Origin: Cristatella mucedo
Lineage: Eukaryota; Bryozoa; Phylactolaemata; Cristatellidae
Assembly (NCBI GenBank): GCA_009760855.2
Contig: WPIO01000045.1
Location: 1,766,501 to 1,830,500 of the forward strand
DNA: 64,000 nt
Reading direction: 5' to 3'
Shown: positions 1-11,471 of the stretch, one piece after another
Layout: every line of letters begins with the position of its first letter
Numbering within the stretch: position 1 is the first letter of the stretch
Translations under genes and position numbers: made by a program
The notes under the pieces: model-generated
Databases searched by the model: none
Seen by the model: only the letters and a program-made list of their open reading frames with translations
What the model was told of the DNA's origin: nothing

Positions 1-475
1 ATCAGCTGCAGCAGCAGCAGCGACCACACCACCACCCTTCTAAAGCAAAACTGTTACAGGTGCTTGCTTAGTTCTAAAGAATATTCTATTCGTAGCCACG
101 ATCACACTAGATGGGAAGTGAACGGTATGGTGTTATAGCCGACAGAAGATCAAAATGTATTACTAGCGCAATTCGATGCAGGAGGCAAGTTAGAGAATTT
201 TGGCACAAACAAGCTAAAGATTTGATTCTTCCAAAATCTCTATAAATTGAGAGGGAGTTGAGATGACTAATCAAATTATGAGAATCTGGTCGTTCCCAAA
301 TATTCGGGCTTCTTTTTCGGCCTATGTAAAGCTCAACTTAGTGCTGATAATAGCATGCTGCTAGCTGGTGAGCATTATCACAGTAAAATGAAACTATGCA
401 ATCGTCATTGACATCAAAGTCTTCGTTAGTCAATCACGGGCTTTCGGTCATTTACACGTCGATGCTGTTACTCAC

Positions 476-3400
476 GGCCAGGAGATTGCTCCTCAAGTTC
501 CGATGAGTTCTGGTGAGGTCGTGATTCCCGAGGCTGCATTATTTGAGTAGCTTGAGCGGCTTCTTCCAAATCTAGTATCACGTCACAGCATTTGGAGTCG
601 CTGTCAATTTCATTCAAACTTGGATCAAGAGAGGAAGCTACTTGTCTTTCCCTAGAAGCAAGTACAACAGGCTTTTAACTTAGAAGTGTAGGTGTGTGAT
701 GTCCGAAATGACACTTATGAGGCCATTCACGTAGCCGAGCAAACAAAGAGCGAAGTTCACGAAGGGGAATTGAAAGTATTGCTAATGATCATTAAATGTG
801 AATCAACCACAGTCCTTCGTGGTAGAGAGCTCCAGAGGTAACGAGTTAAGTACTTAGGCTGACTGGTAAGGCCGCCAAGCATTGGCTCAGTAATAGCCTG
901 CAAAACGGCTGCTCTAATTGCAGCATCTCGTGCACTCAGGTCGTGGTCCGGCCATTGTGAGGGAAAGACAGTTATGTCGCTGTTCAAAGATTTCGATCAG
1001 CTCCCTGGGCAACGCCATTAGACGACACTATGTGAGAGTCCAAATGCTTCGCAATCACATACATGGTTTCGATTAATTTTTGTCAAACCTTTCGAATAAA
1101 ATGGAATCATAGAAAGCATTGCTTGCGGCTTATGCTAGAAATTGAAGCTAATTTTATATAATGCAGTGTATCGAAGTGACTTGCATTTATTCGTGGAACG
1201 CGTTTACGACTGCTGGTTTTAGTCTCACTTGAAACTATCACAGCTTGAGAACCATTGTGCTTCATATTTATGCAAATCATATTCACGTGAAGAAATACCC
1301 TTTAATTGTTAGTGGTAGTATAAGACGTTAGAATCAAAGTCGTTGAACAATTTGACCGTCTAAAGTGGGAAGGCTTTTAACGTCAACCAGTGGCAATGGC
1401 GTACCCCGGTTACATCCAAGTTTGTGGCAAAAAAATGAAGTACTTTCCTCAAACTGTTGTCTCTAAGGAGACTTCGTAAGTAGGTATTCATCGAAATACA
1501 CATCATCAGTCATAGCAGCATGGTATGTATGTAATAAATTGGAAGGCCCGTTATTGTGTACTGCATTTAGATCAAGAAGCTTATTAACTAATTATGCACT
1601 ACATACTTTACCATAGCTTGCTGGCCCAGACAAGAGTCGTGCAAAAGCAATTTTGGGAATGGCTAATGATCATTTAACAACCATGAGCCATAGGAGTACA
1701 TATTACCAGCTTGCTGCAATGAAAGTTTGAGCATGCATCTGTGCACTCTGAAAACCATTTCAAATTCATTCAGAGCTTCAAGCAATAAGGTCCCCACGAA
1801 GTTAAGACGAATTTAGCACGCCAATAATATCAACAGTAATTATAGATCCAGATTAAAAATTTGCATCTTAAATTTCATACGTCCGTTTGAATCATTATAA
1901 CATTAGTCAGATATTTCATCGCAAAAGGGCCACTAAAAACAGACAATGCTTTACAAAGCCAGTCATCACTTACACCAAGTTGTATACGTTGCACTGTAAC
2001 TTCCCATCTATTGTTAAATGGCAAGAGTTCTTTAATGGCAGGCCACATATGGTGCACCCGACACAGCCCTCGTGAAAGAGTTCACCATTCACTGTTGCAG
2101 CCGAACCGTCAATGATTGGCTGATGGCAACGTGCACATGTCATACCATGAATTGGTTGTTGAAGGACAATTGGGACTTGACTGCAAAATAAAACTTCCTG
2201 CTACATTTCGCAATCGAATCGTCATGGAGAAAGCACCATTATTAGAAACCGGGTTTGAATATGCACCACTGACCGGCCTCTGCCATTTAACCTCAACTGT
2301 GTAGAGCAAGCATGCAAGGCAATCTATTCTCAGAAGAGCTAGATGGAATAACTAAAGAACCAGCACGGAGACATGATAAATGCACAGTATGCAGTGAAGT
2401 AGGGAAAGTGGCGTCATAAATTTAACTACAGTCAGTGTGGATTGCTTAGCCAAATCTACGAAAGTAGACCTAATGCAAATCGTTGCAGCCACAGAAGATC
2501 GCACCAATTGTAAGGTCATGCAAATAAAAAAATTGCAAGCAGTAAATCGGAAATTCAAAATATTTTAACCAAACATGTGAAGCGGCATCCTCTTAGGAAG
2601 CCAGTCGACATTCACTCTTGGTACAAGCTCGTTTTAATTGGCTACTTTAATTTTGGGTGCAGCGTCTTGTTTCCACCGAGGCTTTAGCTCGGAGCTCCCA
2701 CATTTTGAAATCACTCCCACGATTATTTCACAAGCATCTCGTCTCTCACGCGTCAGACTGTTGTTGTTACGTTACTATGTCTCCGGCTGCAGCAGTGCTA
2801 GTGGAGTCTCAGGGAGACACGAAGACACAAGTGGGCGAACGTGAGTGGTGAACGACACTCCAATCTAATTTCCCCCAGTGGATACACATACGAGCTAGGG
2901 GCTGACTCATCTAAAGGAGTGCATCTGTGGTGAGTCACTGTGGTGAGCCACTGTGTTGGACCACATACACCAGAGGCTGCTCCGAATCAATTGCTCAACC
3001 TCCTGCTGCCGGTGGGGCATACGTTAGTGGCTGAGAAGCAACAGGCCCACACAACATCGTCCATCATTTCCCGCTTTCCGGCACTGTGCATTCCATTTTT
3101 TTAACTTCTTCGACTGCCCTGCTGACCAACCTATGCCTTTCAAATTCTGTATTGTGTGAGAAAGAGCTGGTTAAGCTTTAACAGCAACGATTAGAGAAAG
3201 TCTTCGCCTGCAAAGCGTGATACGTGTTTTAGGGTAGAATCGACTCTGCCCTTCCTAGATAGTATGTCGTATACTAATCGGAAGTCATACGTTTGTAAGA
3301 TTCATTATAATGTGAATCAATCCTACTTAAGCTGACTTCAATACATCAACAAATTCGCAAGATATCTCAGATCTTAAGCTGTTACAGCCTGCCATTGTTC

Positions 3401-4904
3401 ACATAGACACCTCTCATCCAATGACCCCTTGTGCTCGGAAGGTCTTTATGGAAACTCTCTGCGTCTGGCTAGCTCTTGGAGAGCCAACATTAGGCTCACA
3501 GTGAATGCTTGTCGGAGCTTCTTGACAAGGTCGATGCTTGGAATGGCAGCTCTATTGACTTAGCAGAACCTTGTCAATTTTACTTTTAACAGCTATACTA
3601 TAAACGATTAAACAAACCGCAAGGTACTACGTTTACAAACCTTTGCCTATATCAGAGCTATTCCCAAAGAATTTCTAATCAACCGAGCTCAGTTCTCTCT
3701 GCAGTTACCGTGCCTAATGGAGACGCATATTTGTGCACTTGCTATCCTACTACGTGTGTTTTACTTGCAGAAAAGCGGCCCAGTTACCCGTAGTGGTATA
3801 GTGGAGCCATGTGACGAGTAAAACAAGCTCAGTTTAATGTTTTGCTACGACAAGTACAATCTTCATTGATGCCTGTAAAAAGAAAAATATGCCTAAAATG
3901 TTATCTTTGAAAAACTGCAGCCATTTCTCTCAGCCAACGGTTTTGCGATGGGCTAGAGAATATATTATGGGTTGGTGACTGATAAAATTCAGCTAGGATC
4001 TCGAAACTCCTAGCTCCTACCAAAATGCATTTGGCCGTAGATTCGTATCAGGCACTGTATTGCAAGCAAGATCACCAGGTTGTTTGACTTCATCATGTAT
4101 GCGTAATCGTTCGTAGTCGTAATTCCTTAATCAGCCATTCGCATCGTTCCCGAGCTGGTTTGGCCTAGCGGTTAAGGTGCTCGCCCCGACCAAGGTCTTA
4201 CTGAGGTCGTGGGCTCGAGCCCCGAGGCATATGTGAAGCGCCTGAATAAAGATTAAGTTCTCTTGGGGTGCTATATAAATGAATTATATTTATTAAAATG
4301 AATTATATCGTTTAAAGAACATCACATAGTGTTTGGTATTTCTTCACTATTGTGACAGAGGCAAAAGTAAAGTGTCTTTCAAAATTAGTGAAGACTTTGT
4401 CAGATCTCTTTTAGTTTAAAGGAGTTAATATGTGAGTGGATGAGCGTTTTGAGAGCCAACACGTAAGTGGTACTGAGATTTCATGTCTCAACAAAAAATA
4501 TCGAGTCATCACCACAAGGACTTTTATATCGTTGGGAATGGCTAACGAAGTAGCATGCAAGAGCATATCTGGGTAAAATATAACTTCAGCCTTAAATATT
4601 GCACAATAGGCCCTGCGTTTGTAAAATAATCACTGATGCAGCTTTAGCCTTTAGATAGCCTGCCTTTTTACAGTAGCACGTTAGGCTACATGGAAATATA
4701 GCCAAAATGAGATTTGGCAGAATATTCTTCTTGAGAGATAACAATCAATTAGTTGAATATTGCCTAGGCTTTGCATTTAATGTATAAGGGTTGCTAGCAT
4801 GACTAATTATCGGCTAACGTAAGCAAGATACGACCAAGCTGCAGCAAAACCAGTAAATAAAAAACCTACCTTGCAGATTGAGACGTGCTTGGTGCACTGT
4901 CCAT
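476..4904 (-). CDS. LIM-domain gene, left copy (5' exons; continues off window)
   Basis: Three exons join in frame: 4904-4870 (start codon, MDSAPSTSQSA, ends phase 2 at GTAGGT), 2180-1974 (LIM domain, acceptor TTTTGCAG, donor GTAAGT, phase 2 to 2) and 651-476 (acceptor CTTCTAG, donor GTGAGT, ends phase 1). The ATG is chosen because it opens the frame that enters the LIM exon with matching phase, and the segment just upstream is conserved with the other copy but not open here. The third exon is acidic, with DVILDLEEAAQ. By comparison with the right copy, a homeodomain exon would be expected beyond position 1. No inactivating change is seen in these exons. I infer this is the better-preserved paralogue; whether it is expressed is unknown. 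Confidence 0.7.
1974..2180 (-). CDS. LIM zinc-binding domain exon (left copy)
   Basis: The 207-nt exon encodes one LIM domain. Ligands in order are CARC, then 17 residues, then H in FHEGC, then C-x2-C-x2-C (GCVGCTIC), then 17 residues and a final C (QCNVY). The spacing fits the family pattern C-x2-C-x17-H-x2-C-x2-C-x2-C-x17-C-x2-[CHD], except that the eighth ligand position is Tyr (codon TAC) in both copies. LIM domains bind two zinc ions and mediate protein contacts. No second LIM exon was found on either side, although LIM-homeodomain proteins normally have two. Confidence 0.8.
2778..3056 (-). mobile_element. LTR-like element, copy 1 (left arm only)
   Basis: About 279 bp, starting TGTTGTGTGG and ending GGAGACA on the minus strand. 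It is missing from the matching place in the right arm (about 13,640), which gives a clean empty site. It shares blocks with 34,181-34,444, including the terminal ACGTTCGCCC...GAGACT(C)...CTAG pattern and GAGCTCGTAT upstream of the end. TG...CA ends and size suggest a solo LTR; no clear target duplication was seen. Confidence 0.45.
4149..4306 (+). mobile_element. tRNA-derived SINE family A with LINE A tail (left arm only)
   Basis: The tRNA-like head has an A-box-like TGGCCTAGCGG and B-box-like GGGCTCGAGCC. The 3' half (AAGCGCCTG...GATTAAGTTCTC...GCTATATAAAT) matches the 3' end of LINE family A. A 6-bp target duplication ATCGTT flanks it (4,143-4,148 and 4,307-4,312). The right arm has an uninterrupted empty site near 12,080-12,100, so it inserted after the duplication. 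Confidence 0.8.
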
Positions 4905-5587
4905 GCAAGAAGTGGGTCGTAGCTATGAGTTAAATTGAGTTCACTTCGCGCCTCCTCGGCCAAGATCCGTACGAAAGAAGTTGTCTAAAGTGGCGAGACA
5001 ATTCAATCCGTTGAAGGAGGCAATGGCAGCAAAGCTTGTCTCTAAAAAGAAAAAAAACATCAGTGTGGAGTCCTAAGGGAGCAATCTTTATTCGGCCACT
5101 CTACGCATTCCACACTGCCCGATCCAACGACCCTGGTCATAAAGGCAGGTTTCTCATGTCTGGGCGGATTTAAATGCACCTAGAAGTGGACAGAGGATGA
5201 GATTTTAAACCTGCCAGATCTATACCTCAGGTTACTACAATTTTTTCGCATTTTTGAAAGTGAGCGCCGGGTCTTAGTTAAGTTAAGAAATACTAGAATA
5301 GCCGATACCCGCTTATGCAAGAATGAGAATGATAGCTCCTCCCTGCACCCTCAGTGATATAGTCGAAGGTTAAAATTATTACGGAAGGCCATTGAGTGGG
5401 AGTTGCAAATTCGCAGGTGGCCGTGCAAGAACAAGTGTACCCTCGGGAATACATCGTTGAAACCCTATATGTCAGCCTAAATAGTGGGGAGGAAGCAATA
5501 CCAATGTCACTGGGGATGAGGCAACAGCAAACCAGTGCAGGGGCGGACATTATACCGATGGTAAACAGCCTACCGGGCGTGTACATT

Positions 5588-5745
5588 TTCAATAATAACA
5601 ATCTAGTACATTTGATAAAGCACCGTCTGATAACTCAATCTCTTTTAAGGCACTTCAAATATGCTGCAAAGGAAACACGAACAGACGTTTTTTGGTGGAA
5701 TGGTCAATAAACAACAAGAAATGCTTGGTTAGGAGTGACCTGTGA
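5588..5745 (-). mobile_element. LINE family A 3' tail (left arm, shared with right arm)
   Basis: Minus-strand tail: TTTGATAAAGCACC...GCTGCAAAGGAAAC. The equivalent sequence is at about 10,400-10,530 in the right arm, so it predates the duplication. Confidence 0.6.
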
Positions 5746-6659
5746 AGGGTCGGCAAGCAAATTAGTGAAATTGGTCGGGCTACAGCTGGTGCAGGGCAAG
5801 GATTGAATGAGCTAGCCTCTGCCCTTGCAGTACTGTGGACACGGTAAAGTGTACCTTCGATTATAGCTGTTGGTAGAAGCTGAGTGTATATCCTCGCAAA
5901 CGCACCGTCGTTACAGTAGTTGAGCTTAACAACCAACGGTAGAGCTAAAACGGTATACGAGAACCAAGCAATAGGCAGATTACGGGCGTCAAGGTAGCTG
6001 TCTAGTTATGCAGACGTTCTCAAATGAACAAATTAAGCTATGGAGATTACCTCACTGTGGATTCAGTTTTTAGCTTCCGGCCTGGCTGGAGCTGGCCAAT
6101 ATAATAACAGCGAGAGCCGGAAACGGACGGAGGTTAACAATATGCTACCTCGAGGTTTTTGTTGGGCAACGGACGTGGTCTTAGACGCTATCAAATAGAA
6201 ATTGTCTCGAGTAATACTTAGCTGCAAGCATCAAGATTATAAAGGAGTAGACGTCATACCTATTTCAACAACACCGACCATCTTTCACTCTTTGGCACCG
6301 CCGAGAGTTACTTTTAAAATTATTCTTCACATTCTAACTCGATTATTTGGGCAGTTTTCGAGCGGTATATAAAATATCACTACAAGTAATCAATTTTCTC
6401 GATAACAAGTTGTAGCCCTTTGATAGCAGTCACTTCCGCCGGAAGAGTTGAAACGTTAATCCTAAACTTCTCGCTTGCAGTCCCACTCCACCCAAGTTAG
6501 CGAGGGCTTGGCGCACGTTGCACTATGCAACCACAACGGTTTTGTTGCCTTAACGCCACTGATAAGCACGATACCGCCGCGGTTGGCGGAAAGGCTAAGA
6601 AAGTCAGATACGTCAGCTGGGAAAAAAGATGATTACCTAAAGGAAGACCTGGCACAAAT

Positions 6660-7134
6660 TAACGTTAGCTTTTTCCTCCGGGCAGCAGTCAAAGAGGTGA
6701 CAAGGACAGCGATGCACGCTAGTCCTGCACTGCGACAGCTTTTAGCCCGAAAACAGTGGACAGATTGGCACAGGTGGACCTTACGGCCCAGATGGTGGCT
6801 GTAAAAGAAGACACATTTAACGTGATGTTTTCTCTCGTCATTAAAGATAAATTATAGGCCCTCCAGCGCAGCTGAAAATTATATTGTAAGGTCTACCAAG
6901 TTTGCTAGCAGCTTCTATCGAATGAGAGCAAATACACCACAATAGATTTGAATTAAGTATTGGTTTTCAGCCTAATTTCTGTTTACACATCTAACTCATT
7001 GGGCGGGAACTCTTAGCTAAGTACTCGCTCGTTCGGTATTTCAAGCATCGTCTCGAACAGCTCGGCAGGCTCCCCCAAATGCTTCACTGTGAATCTGTCT
7101 ATCTTAGTGGTCATCTGACCTGCTATAACTCCAT
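6660..7134. other. Unique centre of the inverted repeat
   Basis: No gene recognised. The weak open frame at 6,475-6,804 lies across the arm end and is not kept in the other arm. With 8,208-9,489 it forms the space between the two divergent LIM genes; promoters are expected near the arm parts just upstream of the two start exons. Confidence 0.4.
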
Positions 7135-8207
7135 CGGTCAGACTCAAAGCTTACATTTGGAATCCTCGCTCAATGGGCATGAAAGAACTGGTCGTAAGCG
7201 ACTTTATTTCTGGAAATGGTCTTGATCTGCTCGCCCTAACTGAAACTTGGTTAAAATCGATTAAAATGTCCAAAATTGAAGAATCTGATTAAACTATTAT
7301 TAAGCTAACTTATTATTTATTGGCATACTCAGTGTGATTCAGAAAATGGAAAGGCTAACGCTCAAAAGTGGTTCTGCCAGCATCTCTCCTGCTGACTTAG
7401 CTTAAAATACAGGTGTCATGTTCCAAAGGGACCTCTCGTTAGACGATCATATCAGCTCCACAATCAAGTCAGCCTACTTTCACATATATGTATCATTCCT
7501 ACAATTCGGGCTTGTTTAGATAAGGATACTACGTCTAAGTTGGTCCATGCAGTAGTAATATACCGTCTTGATTTCTCAAACTCACTGCTTGCTGGCCTAC
7601 CAGAAAGTGAAATTAGGCGCTTACAGCTGGTTCAAAACTCTCAACTAGGCTTGCCTGTAGTGAGCTTTGCAGTTGCCACACCACACCATTTTACGCCAAC
7701 CTACACTGGCTATTCGTCAAGACGCGGATAGACTTAAAAGTTTTGCCGATCAATTTTAGGTCCCTTCATTCTTTGGCTCCAGCTTATCTCTCAGATCTAC
7801 TCCCCCAATAGGCCAAGCAAAGTACCACCCACTTTTCGCAATCAAACAGTTTATCTATACCTTGTTCAAACCTCAAATCTTTTGGACAATGTGCATTGAG
7901 AGTGTATGCTTTCAAAACCACATTTAAGAGGACATTAAACAATGCATGTATCTAGGGCAGAATTTAGTGGGTACTTGTGATTCCTCCTTCATGTGTTTAT
8001 GGGTGCTGAAACTGTGCATGCTGCCACTAACAACACTCTCATGCTGACTCTGTGCATGATGCCCCTAACCATGTTATTCGTGTTGTTTATCAAGCATGAT
8101 ATTACTCACCATTCAATCGTGAATTCCTTTGCAGCAAACGTAAAGCGCCTAAAAGGAAATTGAGTTCTATGAGGGGACTTTATCAAGTGCATTATCATTA
8201 TTATTAA
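7135..8207 (+). mobile_element. LINE family A (L2/CR1 group), internally deleted copy
   Basis: It sits in the unique centre between the inverted-repeat arms. The first part encodes APE endonuclease residues (DLLALTETWLKS, about 7,215), then jumps to the RT C-terminal region (LDFSNSLLAGLP, RRLQLVQNS). The 3' end has the family tail (AAGCGCCTAAAAGGAAATTG...TTTATCAAGTGC) and an ATT-rich end at 8,190-8,207. Frames are broken. Confidence 0.75.
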
Positions 8208-9489
8208 TATTACCTAGCTTTCTTATTTTTCAGGGATATCAGCCGAAGGCTTGGCAGAGTTACTAGAGCAACCTGGGTGTACATCGTAATCCAAGTAGAA
8301 TTGTTCACTGGCATAATCCTACAGTGAGTGAATAACATGATCTTACAAAATGTTTCGCTGGCAGCATTATCTGGGCACTTTCTACATAGAGTGGCAAACG
8401 AGTAGGAGTCCTTCAACTTCATTTCTATGCCCAACGAGTTTGTAGATGCGAAAAGCAGGCACATTATTCTTTACACGTAAATAAGATTCCAGACGTTGCA
8501 TGTTTTGCGTACTGCCACTCAAAAAAACCTTAACTTAATTGAGCGATCTTCTGTCTTACGTAGACGAAAACATTTTATTTAATTTTTAAAACCTATGCGC
8601 ATTTCAATGACCTTACGGTAACCAACACCTATCAAGTCATTCAGTGACGAGACACTAAGAAACTTAGCCGAGCTTTACTGTCAATCAAAGAAGTATGGAG
8701 GAATGTAGTACTGTTGAAATTTACTAAAAAAGTGCTCGAGGTATTTGAAATTCTGAGGCATCAGGTTCAAGAAAGTGGGAAAAACTATCAGAAGCTGTGG
8801 AGCAATAAATAAGTAATAAGCAATTGCCGGCTGCGTAAATTGAACCAATTACCTGGTCACAAGTGGCATCGTCCTATTATCGAGCCGAGTTCCTAATATG
8901 TGCCACTAATGCTCAAGAAAATATCGAGCAACGACCTAAAAGCTCTTGCACTTTATACTACAGAAATAAAGGTCTTGGATTTCTAGCTCCTCCAATCTGT
9001 ATCAGATACATGAATAATGCAGCAACTAAGACAGCACTCATTTTCTCAAATATATCCTCAAGTGTGCGAATGAGCTGTAATAATACCTCTGTGCAAAACT
9101 TTATTGTGCATAGGTATGTTAGTCTTAAAGTTTCTAACTCAGCCTCATTTTGAGAGTTATCGCACTTGTACAAGTAACCTTGTACTTTCCGACAAGTAAC
9201 AGTACCATCAAGCGCATTATTATTATTATCAGTACCGACCAAAAGAGTTTTGGAATAAAGTGCACTTCCATTGACCTTTTAGCATACACTTACTCAAAGA
9301 TTATTTTGTCATTGAACCACGGTCTACCTTTAAGTGCCAAATTTAAAATCGACTCTCGACGACCTAATGGAACGTAAGGTACTTGGATCTGTGGATCTAT
9401 AAAGCCAAAATGACACTAGTGTGTCAGTCTGAGCAGTTTGCTATAGCAAAAGCAAATCTTAAGTGGCTTTCGACACCAACACGGTAGCA
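8208..9489. other. Unique centre of the inverted repeat, right part
   Basis: No recognisable exon; only a short ATT-rich LINE A tail-like scrap at 9,205-9,230. Confidence 0.4.
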
Positions 9490-10399
9490 ACCAGATAGCA
9501 TTTTTTCCGATTGACGTCTCTGACCTTTTTAGCCTATCAGCCAAACGCGGCGGAAACGTGCTTATTTATGATTTTAAGTCAACAAGACCATTGTGGTTGA
9601 ATAGTACAACGTGCGCCAAACCCTTGCTAACTTGCGTGGCGTCAAACCGTAAGCAAGACGTTTCTGATTACCGTGTTAACTCTTCCGGCGGAAGTGACCG
9701 CTATCAAGGGGCTACAACTTGTTATCAAGACTATCTACTTTTCACAATAATATTTTAAGAAACACTCGCAAATAGCATGAAAATCCTGAAAGAATGCTAA
9801 CAACAATTTTTAAATACCACTCTGCGGAGCTAATCTTGGAAAGATGGCCGGCGTATTGCAAGTAGTACTACCAGCAACTCCTCTATGATCTTGACGCGTG
9901 TGGCTAAGTAATATTCGAGAAAATTCCTGTTTGATAGCGTGTTGATCAACCGAAACCTTGACGTAGCATATTGTGACTTCCGAACATTTCCGGTTCTTGC
10001 TGTTACTATATTGCCTAACTCAAGGCAGGCCGAGAGCGAAAAGTTGAATCCACCCTGAGGTAACCTCCATGCGTTAATTTGTTCATTTGAGAACATCTAC
10101 AGAAATAAAAAGCTACGTTGACGCCCGTAATAAGCCTATTAATCGGTTCTCATATCCCGTTTCAACTCTACCGTCGGTTATCAAGCTCAATTGCTGAAAC
10201 CACGGCGCATTTGCGAGGATATAAACTGTGCTTCTACAAACCGTGGTGATTGAAGGTACAATTTAACAAGTTCCGCTACTGCAAGGGTAGAGGCTGGCTC
10301 ATTCAAATCTTGCCTTGCAGCAGGTGTAACCCGATCAATATAATTTACTTGCTTGCCGACCCTATTCGCCGGATCCCTAACCAAGCGATCGTTGTAGTT

Positions 10400-10530
10400 T
10401 ATTGACCATTCCTGTTAAAACATGGTGTCGTATTTCCTTATGCAGCAAATTTGAAATTCCTTCATAGAGATTGAGTCATCAGAGGGTGCGTTATCACATG
10501 TTTTAGTATATTTATTATTGAAACTACATG
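10400..10530 (+). mobile_element. LINE family A 3' tail (right arm)
   Basis: Partner of 5,588-5,745: GCAGCAAATTTGAAATTCC...GAGGGTGCGTTATCA and ATTATT. Confidence 0.5.
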
Positions 10531-11027
10531 CTCAGTAGGCTGTTAACCATCGGCAGAAGCCTGTCCCTGCAGTGGTTTGCGGTTACCCCATCCACTGTGA
10601 CGTTGTAATTGCTTTCTGTCTACTATTTAGGCTTATATGTGGGCTTTCAACAATCTATTCCCGAGAGGGCATACCTGCTCTTGCACGGCCAACTGCGTGC
10701 TTGCACCTACCATTTAACGGCTCTCAGAAGTCATTCTAACCTTCGACCATAGCACTGAGGGTGTAGGGATGAGCTGTAATTCTTACTCTTGTCTAAGCAG
10801 GTCCCAACTATGGTAGTATTTCTTAACAAAACTAAGACCCAGCACTCAGTGAACAAAATTTGGTCATCTTAGGTTAGGATTAGGCAGGTTTGAAACCGCA
10901 TTGTCCGCTACTAGATGCACCTAAATCAGCCCAAACGTCAGAAACCAGCTTTATTGACCGAGGTCGTGGAATCGAGCTGTGTGTAATACGTAGAGTGGTC
11001 GGATAAAAATTGCTCGTTCATGTATTG

Positions 11028-11288
11028 TAATGGATCTCCGTCTGTAACTACACAAAGCCATTCAGACTGTGTGGGTGTTAAGCAGGGGAGTTGGTTGTAG
11101 CTCACTGACAGCCTAAGCGGCTTTCGATAGGAATTCGGTAGCCAGCAGACTACGTCTCACGCAACAAAGAGAAAGTGAGAAGCATAGCTGAGTCAGGAGA
11201 GCAGTTGCTGGAGTGAGTAGCGTGGAAGTAGCAGCTCAGGACCGCTGAAAAGGACGAGCTGTAGCCGGCAGCTGGAGAGTGGCTGTCG
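11028..11288 (-). mobile_element. LINE family B 3' fragment (right arm only)
   Basis: Minus orientation: starts at the element 3' end (GGATCTCCGTCTGTAAC on plus) and runs into its C-terminal coding part (CGGCTTTCGATAGGAATTCG). The left arm lacks it (about 5,060), giving an empty site. A short TTGCT repeat flanks it. Confidence 0.7.
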
Positions 11289-11341
11289 TTGCTTAACAAG
11301 CCTCGATGCTTTTTAATAATGACTTTTCTTTTTATTGACAG

Positions 11342-11471
11342 GCCTTGCTGCCATTTCCTCCATCACCAGATTGAAAAGGTCAGCCGGTTGAGCCAACTTC
11401 TTTCGTACCGATCTTGGCCGAGGAGGCACGAAGTTGACTCAGTTAACTCATTGCTACGACCCACTTCTTGT
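11342..11471 (+). other. Conserved 5' leader before the LIM-gene start codon
   Basis: The stretch upstream of the ATG is about as well conserved between arms as the exons (partner 4,905-5,030). In the right copy the frame happens to be open upstream; in the left copy a one-base insertion and stops close it, so it is read as 5' UTR rather than coding. A TTGACAG acceptor-like site at 11,341 is not conserved in the left copy. Confidence 0.45.

Larger units (their letters stand above)
325..6640 (+). repeat. Left arm of a ~16-kb imperfect inverted repeat
   Basis: Reverse complement of 9,490-16,215. Paired landmarks include 330-410 with 16,140-16,220, 480-650 with 15,895-16,076, 1,974-2,180 with 14,232-14,438, 3,540-3,720 with 12,490-12,680, 4,870-5,000 with 11,390-11,506, 5,345-5,470 with 10,640-10,770 and 6,400-6,440 with 9,660-9,720. 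By eye, introns differ at roughly 20-25% of sites plus many indels, while exons differ at about 11-12%. The arm fades before position 300 and inside about 6,650. A 2.8-kb non-repeated centre separates the arms. This is an old inverted duplication of a gene, not an assembly artefact, because the arms have diverged and carry private insertions. Confidence 0.85.

Noticed and set aside
4150-4220. A tRNA gene
   Set aside because: Pol III boxes are present but the cloverleaf is not kept and the sequence continues into a LINE-like tail; it is a SINE. Same for 48,966 and 57,473.
5293-5710. Overlapping ~100-codon frames on both strands
   Set aside because: Right arm equivalent has different frames and stops; conserved only as intron and LINE tail.
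6475-6804. 109-codon frame near the palindrome centre
   Set aside because: Not kept open in the other arm and no splice or domain support.
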